From assembly GCA_948567375.1 (NCBI GenBank), contig OX419761.1, positions 44,332,501 through 44,396,500 on the forward strand: DNA of 64,000 nt, written 5' to 3'. The notes beneath the pieces are model-generated. The model was not told where the DNA came from. It was given only the letters and a program-made list of their open reading frames with translations, and did no database searches. Below are positions 53,040 to 63,439 of the stretch, one piece after another (the stretch's first letter is position 1; every line of letters begins with the position of its first letter). The translations under genes and the position numbers were made by a program. This DNA comes from Lunularia cruciata. Taxonomy: Eukaryota; Streptophyta; Marchantiopsida; Lunulariales; Lunulariaceae.

Positions 53040-56000
53040 TTACACACATTTGGAGGAGCCCACACTTATGGAGATTGATGGCATCCAATGGAAACTACTT
53101 GGTATAGCGGGAAAGATTGCGGCAAAATGGCGATTGCTTTTATTATTGCCAGATTGGACATCGCATTGTTAAATGTCCACTCAAGAATATGCAAACTCGA
53201 CAAATCACCAAATGGAGGTTGTGGAGTATAGTGATCAGGAAAACAAGGAATCCCAATAGGAGATTTCAAACCACATACTGAATACTTGATTAGTTCCAAT
53301 GGGATTGAAGGTTCACTCTATGCAAGTTTGCTTCACTTGCAAAGTATGATATCTGATCGTGGTTGTAGAATTTTGATTGATTCTAGAAATTCAGTATGCT
53401 AATTGCATGTCTATGCAATTAGTAAAAAAATTATATATTCCTATCAAGCTAGTAATTGGAAGTAGATTGATAATGGTGGATATTAGAAAGGGTTTTGGAT
53501 TCCGTACTTTGCATCTTGTTCCCTTCAAGATTGGGAAAGAGTTTTGAGAGTGTAAGAGGTTTGTAATGGCACCTCTACACTATGATGTCATTTTAGGTCT
53601 ACCTTGGCTTGAACGTAATAAAGTTTAATTTGATTGGAACTAATGATAAATTCAAGTACAACACCAAAGTAAGAATTTTTGATTAGGTTGTCTGACACCT
53701 CTGAGTAAGACAGCTAAGAATAATCAATCCCAAGATGAGAAGTTTATTGAGAAGGTATCCATAGAGCAAGCCTTTGTAATACCAATAGCTAGACACATCA
53801 TCTAGAGTTGAAAATTGGCTTGGTAACATCTGGAAGGATGTTATGTATGATGGGCTAGGTAGATCAGATAGAGGTGCCACCAAAAGAATACTTCTACTAA
53901 AAGAGAAGAGCCAAAAATAGCTTGAATTTGTAATACAAAAAGCTAGACAAATTATCTAAAAGTGGAAATTGGCTTGGTAACATTTGGAAGGATGTTATGC
54001 ATGATGTGCTAAGTAGTTCAGATAGAGATGTCACCAAAAGAAAACTTCTACTAACAGAGTAGGAGCCAAAAATAGCCTAGAAATTTCCAAGCCAATTTTG
54101 GAGGCCTAAACAAATGAATTAGGCCTAAAAAGTGTGCAAATACCTTTCCCAATGGAGGAATGGTTAGGTTTTCCTCAATTAGAGAGGGAAGGCTAGCCTC
54201 CCCTTCCCCAGGTTTGTCTCAATAAGAGCTTATTAACGGTACTCACCCACACGATTTTGAGATTCCTACATGAAGATTCCCTAAAGATTCCCTTTGGTCA
54301 AAGATGGTTTGACCAACCAGATAGGATCAGAACCAACATGTCACCCAGCATGCAACCAATCAAAGGGTAAAGCTTGCTTACAAGTCACCAATCCATGTAT
54401 CTGATCTAAGGGTGGAGCTTCCTTTGGTAGTATCCCCTTTGATATATAATATAGTCAAGGTGCTCCTTTGAGGCATCGGAGGTTGAATGTGAAATTGTGT
54501 GTTTCTTCTTCTGTGTTACTTTTCAAGTCTCCTATCCTTAGAAGATTATAGCCTTGAAGGGAGATGAGTTCCAAGATGGGAAGTTTGTCATGAAAGCAAC
54601 CATGTAGCAAGCTTTGAAGGGAGATGAGTCTCTAGATGAGAAGTTTGTGAGTGAAGTAGCCATAGAGCAAACTTTGGAGGAAGATAAGTCTATTTTCACA
54701 ATATGGATCAAGCCGATTGCACAAGGAAAATATGAGGAGTGTCAATAGTCTCATTAAGCAATGGTTGATTAGATAGTTCAAGAGTTTGTGGATGTGTTTC
54801 CGGATGATCTGCCAAAGGGATTATCCTTTTTTTGTGTTATGCACTTCAAGATTGAGTTATTATTAGGGAGTAGACCAATCTATTGGCTCTCACCCAAGGA
54901 GTTGGAAGAGTTGCAAAAAACACTTACAGAGTTGTTGGAGAAGGATTTCATACAACATGGTACATCTCCTTGGAAAGCACCAGTACTATTTATTCCTATT
55001 TAAGAAGGATGGAAGATTTCATTTTTGTATTGATTATCATGGGCTTAATAAACAAATAGTGAAGAATGCATATCCTTTGCCTTAATTGATGACCTGCTTG
55101 ATCAATTGAGTGGAGCACAATACTTCTCCAATTTGGATCTTTGCAGCAGCTATTGGCAAATCCCCATTGATAGGGAGGATGTGCAAAAGATTGCCTTTTG
55201 CACAAGGTATGGGTATTTTGAGTGGAGAGTTCTACCTTTTGGGCTCACTAATGCTCTAGCAATCTTCACGGATCAGATGCATTGGATGTTGGATGGACTA
55301 TTGGATCAATACGTGGTGGCATTCTTGGATTATATCTTAATCTATAGCAAGACAAAGGCATAATACGTGAATCATGTGTGAGAAGTCCTAAGACAACTAC
55401 GATAGTGGAAATTTTATTGCAAGAAGTCAAAGTGTAACTTTTGGCAAAAGGAAGTTACCTTCTTAGGTCACAAGATCTCATCAAAGGAGATCAAGATGGA
55501 AGAGGAGAAAATCAAGGCCATTAGTGATTGGCCTACTCCAAAGGATGCTATAGAAGTATGGGCATTTAATGGATTGGTCAATTTTTACCAATGATTCATC
55601 CACTATTATGCCCATGTGGCTGCATCATTAATTGATCTCTTTGAGAAGAACTTGAGCTTTTAGTGGACCACCAAACACAAAGAAGCATTCCAAAAGTTGA
55701 ACATATGTTGTCTTCAAGATCCATTCTTCAACCATATGATCCTCAACTACCTTGTGTGGTTGATTTTGATGCTTCTAACTTTGTGATTGGAGCCGTGTTG
55801 TAGCAAGAATTCCCAAATGGATTACATCCCATTGCCTTTGTGTCTTGCTGACTAAATACAACTACAAGGAATTACTCTGCTCAAGATCAAAAGCAACTAG
55901 CAATGGTATATGCCACCAAGGTATGGAGGCATTATCTCTTGGGGAAAAAACTGATCATGCTAACTAATCACAAAACATTGTTGCAGACATTAGACTTGGA

Positions 56001-56321
56001 ACACATGAAGAGTAGACATCATTGATGACAGGAACAACTACAATTTTTTGACATCAAACTTGAGTACAAACTTGGTTGGTTCCATGTCATCCTTGATACC
56101 TTATCATGAAAACCTGATTTAAAGTCTCTTCCTCTCATCACAATGGCAATTATGATGGTATCAGTTGATATCAAAGTCCAAATCAAGTTTAAGACAACTC
56201 TACAACAAGATCCTTTCTTTTTTGTGAAAACCGGATTTATGTTCTAGCCAAGGATGATCTCCAACTTGTGCGCCTCCAAGAAGCCAATGACTTACCAATT
56301 GCTAGTCACATGAGTGTGGAC
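53040..56321 (+). mobile_element. remnant of a third Ty3/gypsy element, truncated by insertion of the second-family element
   Basis: The plus strand shows a damaged CCHC knuckle (CQIGHRIVKC, 53132-53180), a protease active-site segment (RILIDS, about 53370) and protease end YDVILGLPWLE (53581-53620). RT follows from about 54790 (MDVFPDDLPKGL, then FSNLDLCSSYWQIPIDRED and VLPFGLTNA). In the catalytic box the second Asp is Tyr (FLDY, 55322-55333). RNase H pieces (VVDFDASNFVIGAVL, TNHKTLLQTL) run to about 56100. The sequence then stops abruptly at the LTR at 56322. There are numerous stops and frameshifts. No LTR of its own is identified; integrase is missing in the window. Confidence 0.83.
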
Positions 56322-57000
56322 TGTGAGCCGGCCTGTCTCTCACTCAGGATGAACCTCTGATGGCTATTATGGTAGCGCACCATGGACTAAGAAGGCAAGG
56401 AACCCCAACTCCATCATACTCCTCCAAGGCTAACACTCCAAGACTCAAGACATTGCTCACTAGAGAACTCAATGAGAGAGAGATACTTGCAAATGAAAGG
56501 ATGATGAGTACCTCTTCGCTCCTTGTTTATATACTTGTGAAATAGTTACGTACCAAAGTTACTAATTACCGTAGTAACTCAAGTTACTAGACTAAAAGTC
56601 AAGTAAAGTCAAAAAGTAGAAAGGAATATCCATTCACATGGGCATATTCCCCTTATCTTGACCCAACCACTAAAGCAAGGATTCCTTCACATGGGCTATC
56701 CTTGGACTAAAGAAGAATCCAAAACAAAAAGGCTTGCGGGCCCAAGAGTTCTCAACTCTTTCCCCAAAGCCAAACACCTAGGAATAATACCAAGTCAACA
56801 CACTAAAATCCAAAATAGTGGTGCTCATCTTTTCTACTTCCTCTAAAGTAAGGTCCCATCTATCTTAGCTATGACTAACTTTAGCTAACCATGACTAATA
56901 TAGAACCATCCTTTATCTCTATATAAATAATATCTCTTAAGTACTTGTAATACCAAGCTAAATATCACAATACCACACACATGCACAAATGGGTGTTACA
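56322..57000 (-). repeat. 3' LTR of the second-family element (679 bp)
   Basis: On the minus strand it begins TGTAACACCCATTTGTGCATG and ends GGCCGGCTCACA. A TATA-like TTATATAGAGAT lies about 80 bases in, at roughly 56920-56935, a plausible start-site signal for element RNA in the identical 5' LTR. Confidence 0.92.
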
Positions 57001-57014
57001 TTTACCCCCGGACT
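57001..57014 (-). promoter_or_regulatory. polypurine tract of the second-family element
   Basis: On the minus strand CCGGGGGTAAA lies directly before TGTAACACCC of the 3' LTR, the position and composition expected for the plus-strand DNA primer. Confidence 0.8.
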
Positions 57015-57048
57015 AAGTTTTCACTTTGTCCTCAAAGTGAAGGTCTCT

Positions 57049-60000
57049 CTACCTTCTATGGTACATCTTCAACTTATCATGGTTAATCCTATCAAAGTGT
57101 CTTCCTCCCAACTCCTTGAGATCATAGGTGTAATTGCCCCACACCTTCTCTACTATGAAAGGTCCAAAGTACTTAGGCAAAAACTTCTTTTGCACTCTCT
57201 TGAATCGAATGGAATCAAACAACATTACCCAATCACCTTCTTTGAAAGGCTCCACCTTCTTCTTGCCTTGCCTCTTGTCATAGCTCTCCTTTTGTTTCCT
57301 TTGGGCTTGCTCCACTCGAACCATAGCAACTGCTCTTGCCTCTTCCAACTCCATGAGTTGATCCTTCCTTGACTTCCCTGCATCACTTCCTTGTGCTTTC
57401 TTCAATCTCCTATGAATGCTTTGGAAGGTAGGAAGATCAAAGTGAATAGGTAAGGTAGACTCAATACCATACACCAATTGGAATGGAGAATATCCAGTGG
57501 AAGTCTTCATGGTTGTCCTATACTCCCACAAAACTGCATGAATCCTCTTGTCCCAATGATGTTTAGCCCCCTCCATTTCTGCATCTTTGGCCAACATCAT
57601 GCACAAGGTCTGATTGGTTCTCTCTGCCAAGCCATTGGAATTTGGCTTATAGGATGTAGTTACTCTATGTGTGATAGAGAAATGTCGTAGCATGGCTGTA
57701 GTAATGCTTCCTGTAAACTCTCCTCCTCTATCAGAAACCAACTCCAAAGGGCATCCAAACCTAGTGATAATGCGTTCATAAAGAAATCTACCCACTTCAT
57801 CTTCATTCTTGTCCCTCAATGGTCTAGCCTCAACCCACTTGGTAAGGTAATCAGTAACTACCACAATGTACCGATTGTTCCTTGGGGTTCTATTGAGAGG
57901 TCCTACAAAATCAATTCCCCACTTCTCAAAAGGTCCTAGCAATGGAATTGATCTAAGTGGTGGAGTGGATGTAGACTTTCTAGCAAAAGCTTGACAAACA
58001 TGACAAGTTTTGCAATAATCAAGACAATCCTTGAAAATCCCTCTCCAATGGTAACCTGCATCTAGAATCTTGAAAGCAGTCACCTTTCCTGCAAAGTGTC
58101 CTCCACATACTAAACCTTCATGAAACTCCTTTATGAGTAGGATAGACTCTTCCTTACCCACTGCTCTTCGAAGTAGACCATCTGCTCCTTGGTGAAAAAG
58201 AATATCCTCCACCATTGTGTAAGGTCTAGATCTTGCTGCAAGGGCCTTCCTCTCCCTAGCATGCATCCCTTCTGGATAGTTACCTCTTGTCACAAAATCC
58301 ACAATCTCCTTGTACTCCATTGGAATCTCTTGAGTGACTGAGATTGTCATGAGCTCCTCATCCGGGAAGGAATCATCTACTGGCTCATCTCCATCATGAT
58401 CATAGGCTCTAGATAACAAATCAGCATTTGCATGTTTCTTTCCTGGCCTATCCTCAATTGTGTAGTCATACTCAGACAAGAGTATCATCCACCTTGCTAG
58501 TCTCCCTTCAACATTAGGCTTGTTGAAGATGTACTTCAAAGCCTTGTGATCCGTGACAATTGTGGCTTTCCCTCCAATCAAGTAGTGTCTAAACTTCTTG
58601 AGACCAAAGATCACTGCCAACCCTTCTCTCTCTGTGACAGAGTAGTTCTTCTCTGCTGAAACCATCTGCCTACTAGCATAAGCTATTGGATGATCATGCC
58701 CATCTTGGTCTAATTGACTAAGAGTGCATCCTATAGCTACATTAGAAGCATCAGTGTAGAGGATGAAAGGCTTACTCCAATCAGGTTTAGCAAGAATTGG
58801 AGCTACAACAAGGGATTGCTTGAGCTCCTCAAAAGCTTTGAGAGCCTCCTTGTCTTCCAAAATCACCATGTAATCTACACCCTTCTTCATGTAGATGGTC
58901 AATGCATAAGCCTTGTTGGAAAATGAGAAGATGAACCTCCTATAGTACCCAACCATTCCCAAGAATTGGCGTAACTTTGTCAAGCTTGAAGGGAATGGAA
59001 GGTCTGAGATTTTCCTCACCTTCTCAGGATCAACTGCTATTCCATCCTTGGAGATGATGTGCCCCAAAAGTAGACCTTCTTCACATCCAAAAATGCACTT
59101 CTCTGGGTTGAGTGATGCATTTGCCTCATCCAAGCGTTGCAAGACTTTGATTAGGTGCTCAAAGTGCTCCTCCTTGCTCCCATAGACACAAAAGTCATCA
59201 ATGAAATCTCTCACAAATTTCCCAATGAAAGGTTCAAATACCTTGTTCATGAACCGTTGGAATGTGGCTGGAGCATTGCAAAGCCCAAAAGGCATGACCT
59301 TGAAAGCGTAAGTTCCCCAAGGTGTGGTGAATGTGGTGAGTTGTTGATGCTCTGGTGCAATCTTGATTTGGTTATATCCACTATAACCATCTCCAAAACT
59401 GTACCTCTCATGACCTGCAACCTCCTCCAAGATCTCATCAATGAATGGCAATGGGTAGTAGTCCTTCTTGGTAACAGCATTGAGCTTCTTGTAATCCACA
59501 CATACCCGAAGCTTGCCATTCTTTTTCTTCACAATGACAATTGGAGACACCCATTCTGAATTCTCCACCTCAAAGATAAATCCAGCCTCCTTGAGCTTAT
59601 CAATCTCCTCCTTCACAACCAAAGATATTGGTGGGCTAATGCGACGTTGCTTTTGGCGGATTGGTCTTGCATGTGACTCCACCTCTATCTTGTGCTCCTC
59701 CAAGGTGACTTCCTTCAAATCCTTGTAACTAAAAGCAAACACATGGATGAACTTGCGGAAAATCTCCTCAAATCTCACCTTCTCCTCCTTGGTAACATTT
59801 GGGCCATACTTGAGGGTAGATAACCTTCTCTCTACCTCCTCAAGTGTCAATGGTGATTTATCTGGGTCCTTCAAAACCTCTGGCTTAGGTGCAAAATCCA
59901 TAGCACACAAAGGATACACATCTGAATCAGATTCAGATTCATCCTCCTCCGTGGAAGTCTCCTCTTCCATGCTTGTGTCCACACCTGAAGCTCCTCCTTC

Positions 60001-61875
60001 AGAATCAGATTCCCAATAATCAGAAGATGGGGTATCTGAATGTGAGGTGTTGGTGGTGTTAGTCACAGGAACAGTGACTCTATGGTTTGATGGCCCAATC
60101 CTTAAGTACCCTTTGTGCCATCGATCAGTTGTGCGTGCTGCTCTCAACCATGGCCTCCCAAGAAGTAAGTCATAGCTTGAATCCTTCAAGACTTGGAAAG
60201 TCATGAGATTTTGAACTCCCATAACTGAAACTACCACCTTATCCATCACTCCTACTGGTCGAACTTGTTGCTTGTTTGCCATGCTCACCACAAATGTTGA
60301 AGCTCTTGAGGGTATCATACCCAACTTCTTCATCAACCTTTCTGACATGGCATTCACTGCTGATCCTCCATCAACCAATGCATCCTTGATGTTGTGACCA
60401 TTCACTCTCACATCAATCTTGGAGGCATATTCACAAGCTTCCCATGGTGCTGGCTTGGCATCCACCACCCCCATTGATACTGGAACTTTTGCCTTCTTCT
60501 TCTTTTTGCTCCTTGTAGAACTCAAACCACCTCTAAGCTCCTTTCTCAAGGTAGGGTTCAAAGCAATCAATTGGCCCACTGTGATGTTAGCCTTGTGACT
60601 ACCAACATCCTCCAACACATTGTAGTTCCATTGTTGCTTTGAGATCAAGAAGTCCTCCATCCCCAACTTCTTCCTTGGAGTCTTTGTTGTTGATGGTGTT
60701 GAGGTGCGAGTGCTCCTAGTAGACATAGGAGTATCCTTGCTTGAAGTAAATCCTTGAGAAGAGTGAACATCCTCTGCAAAACAAGCTCTCTTCTTCTCTT
60801 GTGCCAAAAGCTCCAAATTAAGACCCTTGGAGTTTGAGCACTCTCCCTTCTCATACTTGCTCTCAACCACATCTATGGATGCTATCCCCTTACCTTTGTT
60901 GGGATTAGGAGCCACTTGGGTTTCACTACCTCCCTCTTTCCCTCTATTGGCTCCCTCATAACCCCTTCCTCCATGGTAAGTGGAATTTGGGCAATTCCTT
61001 TGGATATGGCCTCTTCCTCCACAACCAAAACAATTTCTATCATTGAAATTGTTGGCTGGTTGGCCTCCTCTATATGGATAGTTTCCATAACTCCTAGGTC
61101 CTCTCCCTACATTCTGATCCACCTCTCTCTTCTCCCATAGTTGCACCACATTGATCTTGAGATCCGCAAGTTGTTCTGTGATGGTTTGGAGTGGATCTTT
61201 TGGTGGAGGTGCAAGAATTGGAGCAACTACTACTTGTGGTGCAACCCTTGTCACCAAAGTATCAGAAGTTCCACCATACTTGTAGCCTTGAGGAGGATGC
61301 ACAACCTCCTTCACCACCAAATCACTCTCATCCCCTTCCAAACTCTCCTCCATACGAATTGCGATCTTGATAGCTTCAACCTTGGAAGAAGGTTTCTCAT
61401 ATCTCACCTTGCTTCTAATTTGTGGTCTCAATCCTCCCACAAAATTCTTGGTGAGCATGGCCCCTATGCCAATCATTGTAGTCTCCACATCATCCCCACC
61501 CTTCCTCAACACTATGCGAAATCTGGACTCCAACTTTTCCACTCTTTCCACATAGACCCTCACTTTCTCTCCATCTCCTTGCTTGAGAAATGTAACCTCA
61601 CTCATCAATCTCTCATAACTCTCATCAGGAAGAAAGTTCTCAATGAGTGCTGAAGTCAAAGTCTCCCAAGACTCCTCTTCCCCCTCTCTCCTCTCTCTCT
61701 TTTGGTATTCTGACTCATACCATGTAAGTGCTGCATCCTCAAAGAAATCTGGTAATAATGAGGCCCACTCATTCTTCCTCCTCTCATTGTTTCCTATGCA
61801 AGCTCTCTTGAAGTCTCTCACAAAGGCCTCCACATCTTCTCCATCCTTGCCAAAGAAAACCGGAAGTTTCCCCAT
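57049..61875 (-). CDS. gag-pol polyprotein, intact, 1608 aa
   Basis: A single frame from ATG 61873-61875 to the stop at 57049. Gag is residues 1-190 (MGKLPVFFGKDGEDVEAFV, then ETLTSALIENFLPDESYERL), with a CCHC knuckle CFGCGGRGHIQRNC (282-295). Protease has ALVDGGSAVN with Asp502 (DGG variant). RT is about 755-990, with VSPIVIVKKKNGKLRVCVDY, MPFGLCNAPATFQRF and catalytic FIDDF (Asp893, Asp894). RNase H has LYTDASN (Asp1042) and TDHKAL (Asp1109). Integrase zinc ligands are His1252/1260 and Cys1291/1294; the core is Asp1322 (IDFVGP), Asp1382 (SDRGGEF) and Glu1418 (GLAERTNQT), a DD-35-E arrangement. A GPF module (KYFGPFIVEKV) lies at 1568-1578. No chromodomain follows. All catalytic residues are present and no internal stop exists. 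It is one continuous frame, so gag and pol are not separated by frameshift here. Confidence 0.96.
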   Translation of the reverse strand: MGKLPVFFGKDGEDVEAFVRDFKRACIGNNERRKNEWASLLPDFFEDAALTWYESEYQKRERREGEEESWETLTSALIENFLPDESYERLMSEVTFLKQGDGEKVRVYVERVEKLESRFRIVLRKGGDDVETTMIGIGAMLTKNFVGGLRPQIRSKVRYEKPSSKVEAIKIAIRMEESLEGDESDLVVKEVVHPPQGYKYGGTSDTLVTRVAPQVVVAPILAPPPKDPLQTITEQLADLKINVVQLWEKREVDQNVGRGPRSYGNYPYRGGQPANNFNDRNCFGCGGRGHIQRNCPNSTYHGGRGYEGANRGKEGGSETQVAPNPNKGKGIASIDVVESKYEKGECSNSKGLNLELLAQEKKRACFAEDVHSSQGFTSSKDTPMSTRSTRTSTPSTTKTPRKKLGMEDFLISKQQWNYNVLEDVGSHKANITVGQLIALNPTLRKELRGGLSSTRSKKKKKAKVPVSMGVVDAKPAPWEACEYASKIDVRVNGHNIKDALVDGGSAVNAMSERLMKKLGMIPSRASTFVVSMANKQQVRPVGVMDKVVVSVMGVQNLMTFQVLKDSSYDLLLGRPWLRAARTTDRWHKGYLRIGPSNHRVTVPVTNTTNTSHSDTPSSDYWESDSEGGASGVDTSMEEETSTEEDESESDSDVYPLCAMDFAPKPEVLKDPDKSPLTLEEVERRLSTLKYGPNVTKEEKVRFEEIFRKFIHVFAFSYKDLKEVTLEEHKIEVESHARPIRQKQRRISPPISLVVKEEIDKLKEAGFIFEVENSEWVSPIVIVKKKNGKLRVCVDYKKLNAVTKKDYYPLPFIDEILEEVAGHERYSFGDGYSGYNQIKIAPEHQQLTTFTTPWGTYAFKVMPFGLCNAPATFQRFMNKVFEPFIGKFVRDFIDDFCVYGSKEEHFEHLIKVLQRLDEANASLNPEKCIFGCEEGLLLGHIISKDGIAVDPEKVRKISDLPFPSSLTKLRQFLGMVGYYRRFIFSFSNKAYALTIYMKKGVDYMVILEDKEALKAFEELKQSLVVAPILAKPDWSKPFILYTDASNVAIGCTLSQLDQDGHDHPIAYASRQMVSAEKNYSVTEREGLAVIFGLKKFRHYLIGGKATIVTDHKALKYIFNKPNVEGRLARWMILLSEYDYTIEDRPGKKHANADLLSRAYDHDGDEPVDDSFPDEELMTISVTQEIPMEYKEIVDFVTRGNYPEGMHARERKALAARSRPYTMVEDILFHQGADGLLRRAVGKEESILLIKEFHEGLVCGGHFAGKVTAFKILDAGYHWRGIFKDCLDYCKTCHVCQAFARKSTSTPPLRSIPLLGPFEKWGIDFVGPLNRTPRNNRYIVVVTDYLTKWVEARPLRDKNEDEVGRFLYERIITRFGCPLELVSDRGGEFTGSITTAMLRHFSITHRVTTSYKPNSNGLAERTNQTLCMMLAKDAEMEGAKHHWDKRIHAVLWEYRTTMKTSTGYSPFQLVYGIESTLPIHFDLPTFQSIHRRLKKAQGSDAGKSRKDQLMELEEARAVAMVRVEQAQRKQKESYDKRQGKKKVEPFKEGDWVMLFDSIRFKRVQKKFLPKYFGPFIVEKVWGNYTYDLKELGGRHFDRINHDKLKMYHRR

Positions 61876-62105
61876 CTTAACCCCTCACTATCTTTCTTTT
61901 CTCTTTTTTTTTCTCTTTTTTTTTCTCTCACTCTATTACTAATAGAGTATATACATGACTAACACCATCTGAGAATAATCCACTCTAGGGAACACAAAAG
62001 GTTCAGGTTGCTCCAAGATTTCTATAGCAACATCAAATCCTAGAGTGCATATTAATCTAACTCTCATGGATAGTTTATCCATAAGTTGAAAGATTATCTC
62101 CATCA

Positions 62106-62579
62106 CTAATCTTGAGAACTAACTGATGAAGGTGGTAGTATTTCTGTAGCTGTACTAAGACTCTCTCCAAGATCCTTCACCAAAGTTTCCAAAAGTGCTT
62201 TTACTCCACTACACTCATGTCCTTTTGGAAGTCCTTCAACTCCACAAACCTCACACAACTCCTTGGTCTTAGATCTTCTCCCTCCCAATCTTGGTGAAGA
62301 AGGTCCAACATGCAAACCCAAGTCAAGTAAGCCTCTCCTTTCCCTCAATCTCTTGCTCTCAAAGGTTAATGGACATGAACTTGCCTTATGTCCCTTCTCT
62401 CCACATAGAAAGCACTTAGACTCACTCTTTCCTCCAAGTGGTGTAGGTTTTTGGATCCTCTCAACACTCTCTTCAAATTCTATTGTAAACTCTCTTTTCC
62501 TCAAATCCACCCCTACAATCACCTCAAACCCTTGGGGAACCTTGCATAATCTCAATTTCCACTCTTGATGACCCTCCAT
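62106..62579 (-). CDS. extra upstream ORF with two Cys/His clusters (about 157 aa)
   Basis: The frame lies between the leader and gag-pol on the same strand. The first ATG is at 62577-62579 (MEGHQEWKLRLCKVPQGFEV). It contains a CCHC knuckle, CFLCGEKGHKASSC, and a second cluster, CEVCGVEGLPKGHEC, and ends in a Ser-rich tail (LPPSSVSSQD). The N-terminal part (KVPQGFEVIVGVDLRKREFTIEF) looks like a small beta-rich domain, as in nucleic-acid-binding gag-like proteins. An adjacent frame (62552-62740) may be its displaced N terminus. The role is unknown; an RNA-binding accessory or a captured gag-like gene is possible. The open frame in an otherwise intact element supports a real gene. Confidence 0.68.
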   Translation of the reverse strand: MEGHQEWKLRLCKVPQGFEVIVGVDLRKREFTIEFEESVERIQKPTPLGGKSESKCFLCGEKGHKASSCPLTFESKRLRERRGLLDLGLHVGPSSPRLGGRRSKTKELCEVCGVEGLPKGHECSGVKALLETLVKDLGESLSTATEILPPSSVSSQD

Positions 62580-63416
62580 GTTCCCAAAGATGAATCTAAA
62601 CACTCAAACATGCTTTTTGTTGATCTCAAACTTCTCATGCATGAGATCTCCACTCTGCAGAATTGACCCTTCCTCACAATGTCACTCAAATCTCCCAATG
62701 AATATGTCACAGTCCTCTGAAATTTTCCACACTTGATCACAACTCTAGGGCGTCCCTCCCTGCAAAATTTTAGATCTTTTCATCGAGCCATTTGGCCTAG
62801 ACACCTTTCTATTCAGCACTCATATTTCAGATTTGGTCTGAAAACCACCCCCCTCACTTCAAAAACTCATAACGCACTGCGCAAAAATGATCTCTCTCTA
62901 ATTTTTGTGGCACCAGGTAGGATACAATGCACTGAATTTTCTTGGAAATTTTCAGGACAATTCACTAAACATTGAAGAAATGGCAGACTCTGTACAATTT
63001 TCCAGAGAGCATGCAGTTGCGGGAGCACTTTACCCTATCAACTTTCAAAAATTCTAGCCCAGTGCGCATAGAAGCTCTCTCAATAATTTCAAGTGTGCTA
63101 ACTGAAAGATAACCCAAACTATCATGTGTAGAAATCTCAAGTCCAGATTTCAAACTTGAGATTTTGCCCAAAATCACCTTAATCCCCAAAATCTGCAATC
63201 CACCTCACACAATCTCTCCAATTCCTCTCATGTGTACAAGATGTACAAAATCACCTCAAAGACATCATAATGAACTACAGGGTATACAAATGGATCTTGG
63301 TTCTCTAACATAAGTTCAGCCCTCTCCTCTCCTAATGTTCTCTCCAAGTGAGCTCTCATAGCCTCCTTCTGCCTAATGTAGAATTGGACGCGGAACATTA
63401 TCTTGCCTTCTAGAGA
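62580..63416 (-). other. 5' leader of the second-family element
   Basis: The untranslated leader runs between primer site and ORFs. A 56-codon frame starting soon after the primer site (MFRVQFYIRQKEAMRAHLE, about 63400-63230) could be the first exon of a spliced upstream ORF or chance. No other domain is recognised. Confidence 0.5.
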
Positions 63417-63435
63417 GGTCCCGGCAACGGAACCA
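63417..63435 (-). promoter_or_regulatory. tRNA primer-binding site
   Basis: On the minus strand TGGTTCCGTTGCCGGGACC starts four bases after the 5' LTR end. It begins with the obligatory TGG (complement of CCA) and resembles the tRNA-Asp-type site (TGGCGCCGTTGCCGGGG) used by many plant gypsy elements, with mismatches. The exact tRNA is not certain. Confidence 0.75.
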
Positions 63436-63439
63436 AAAA

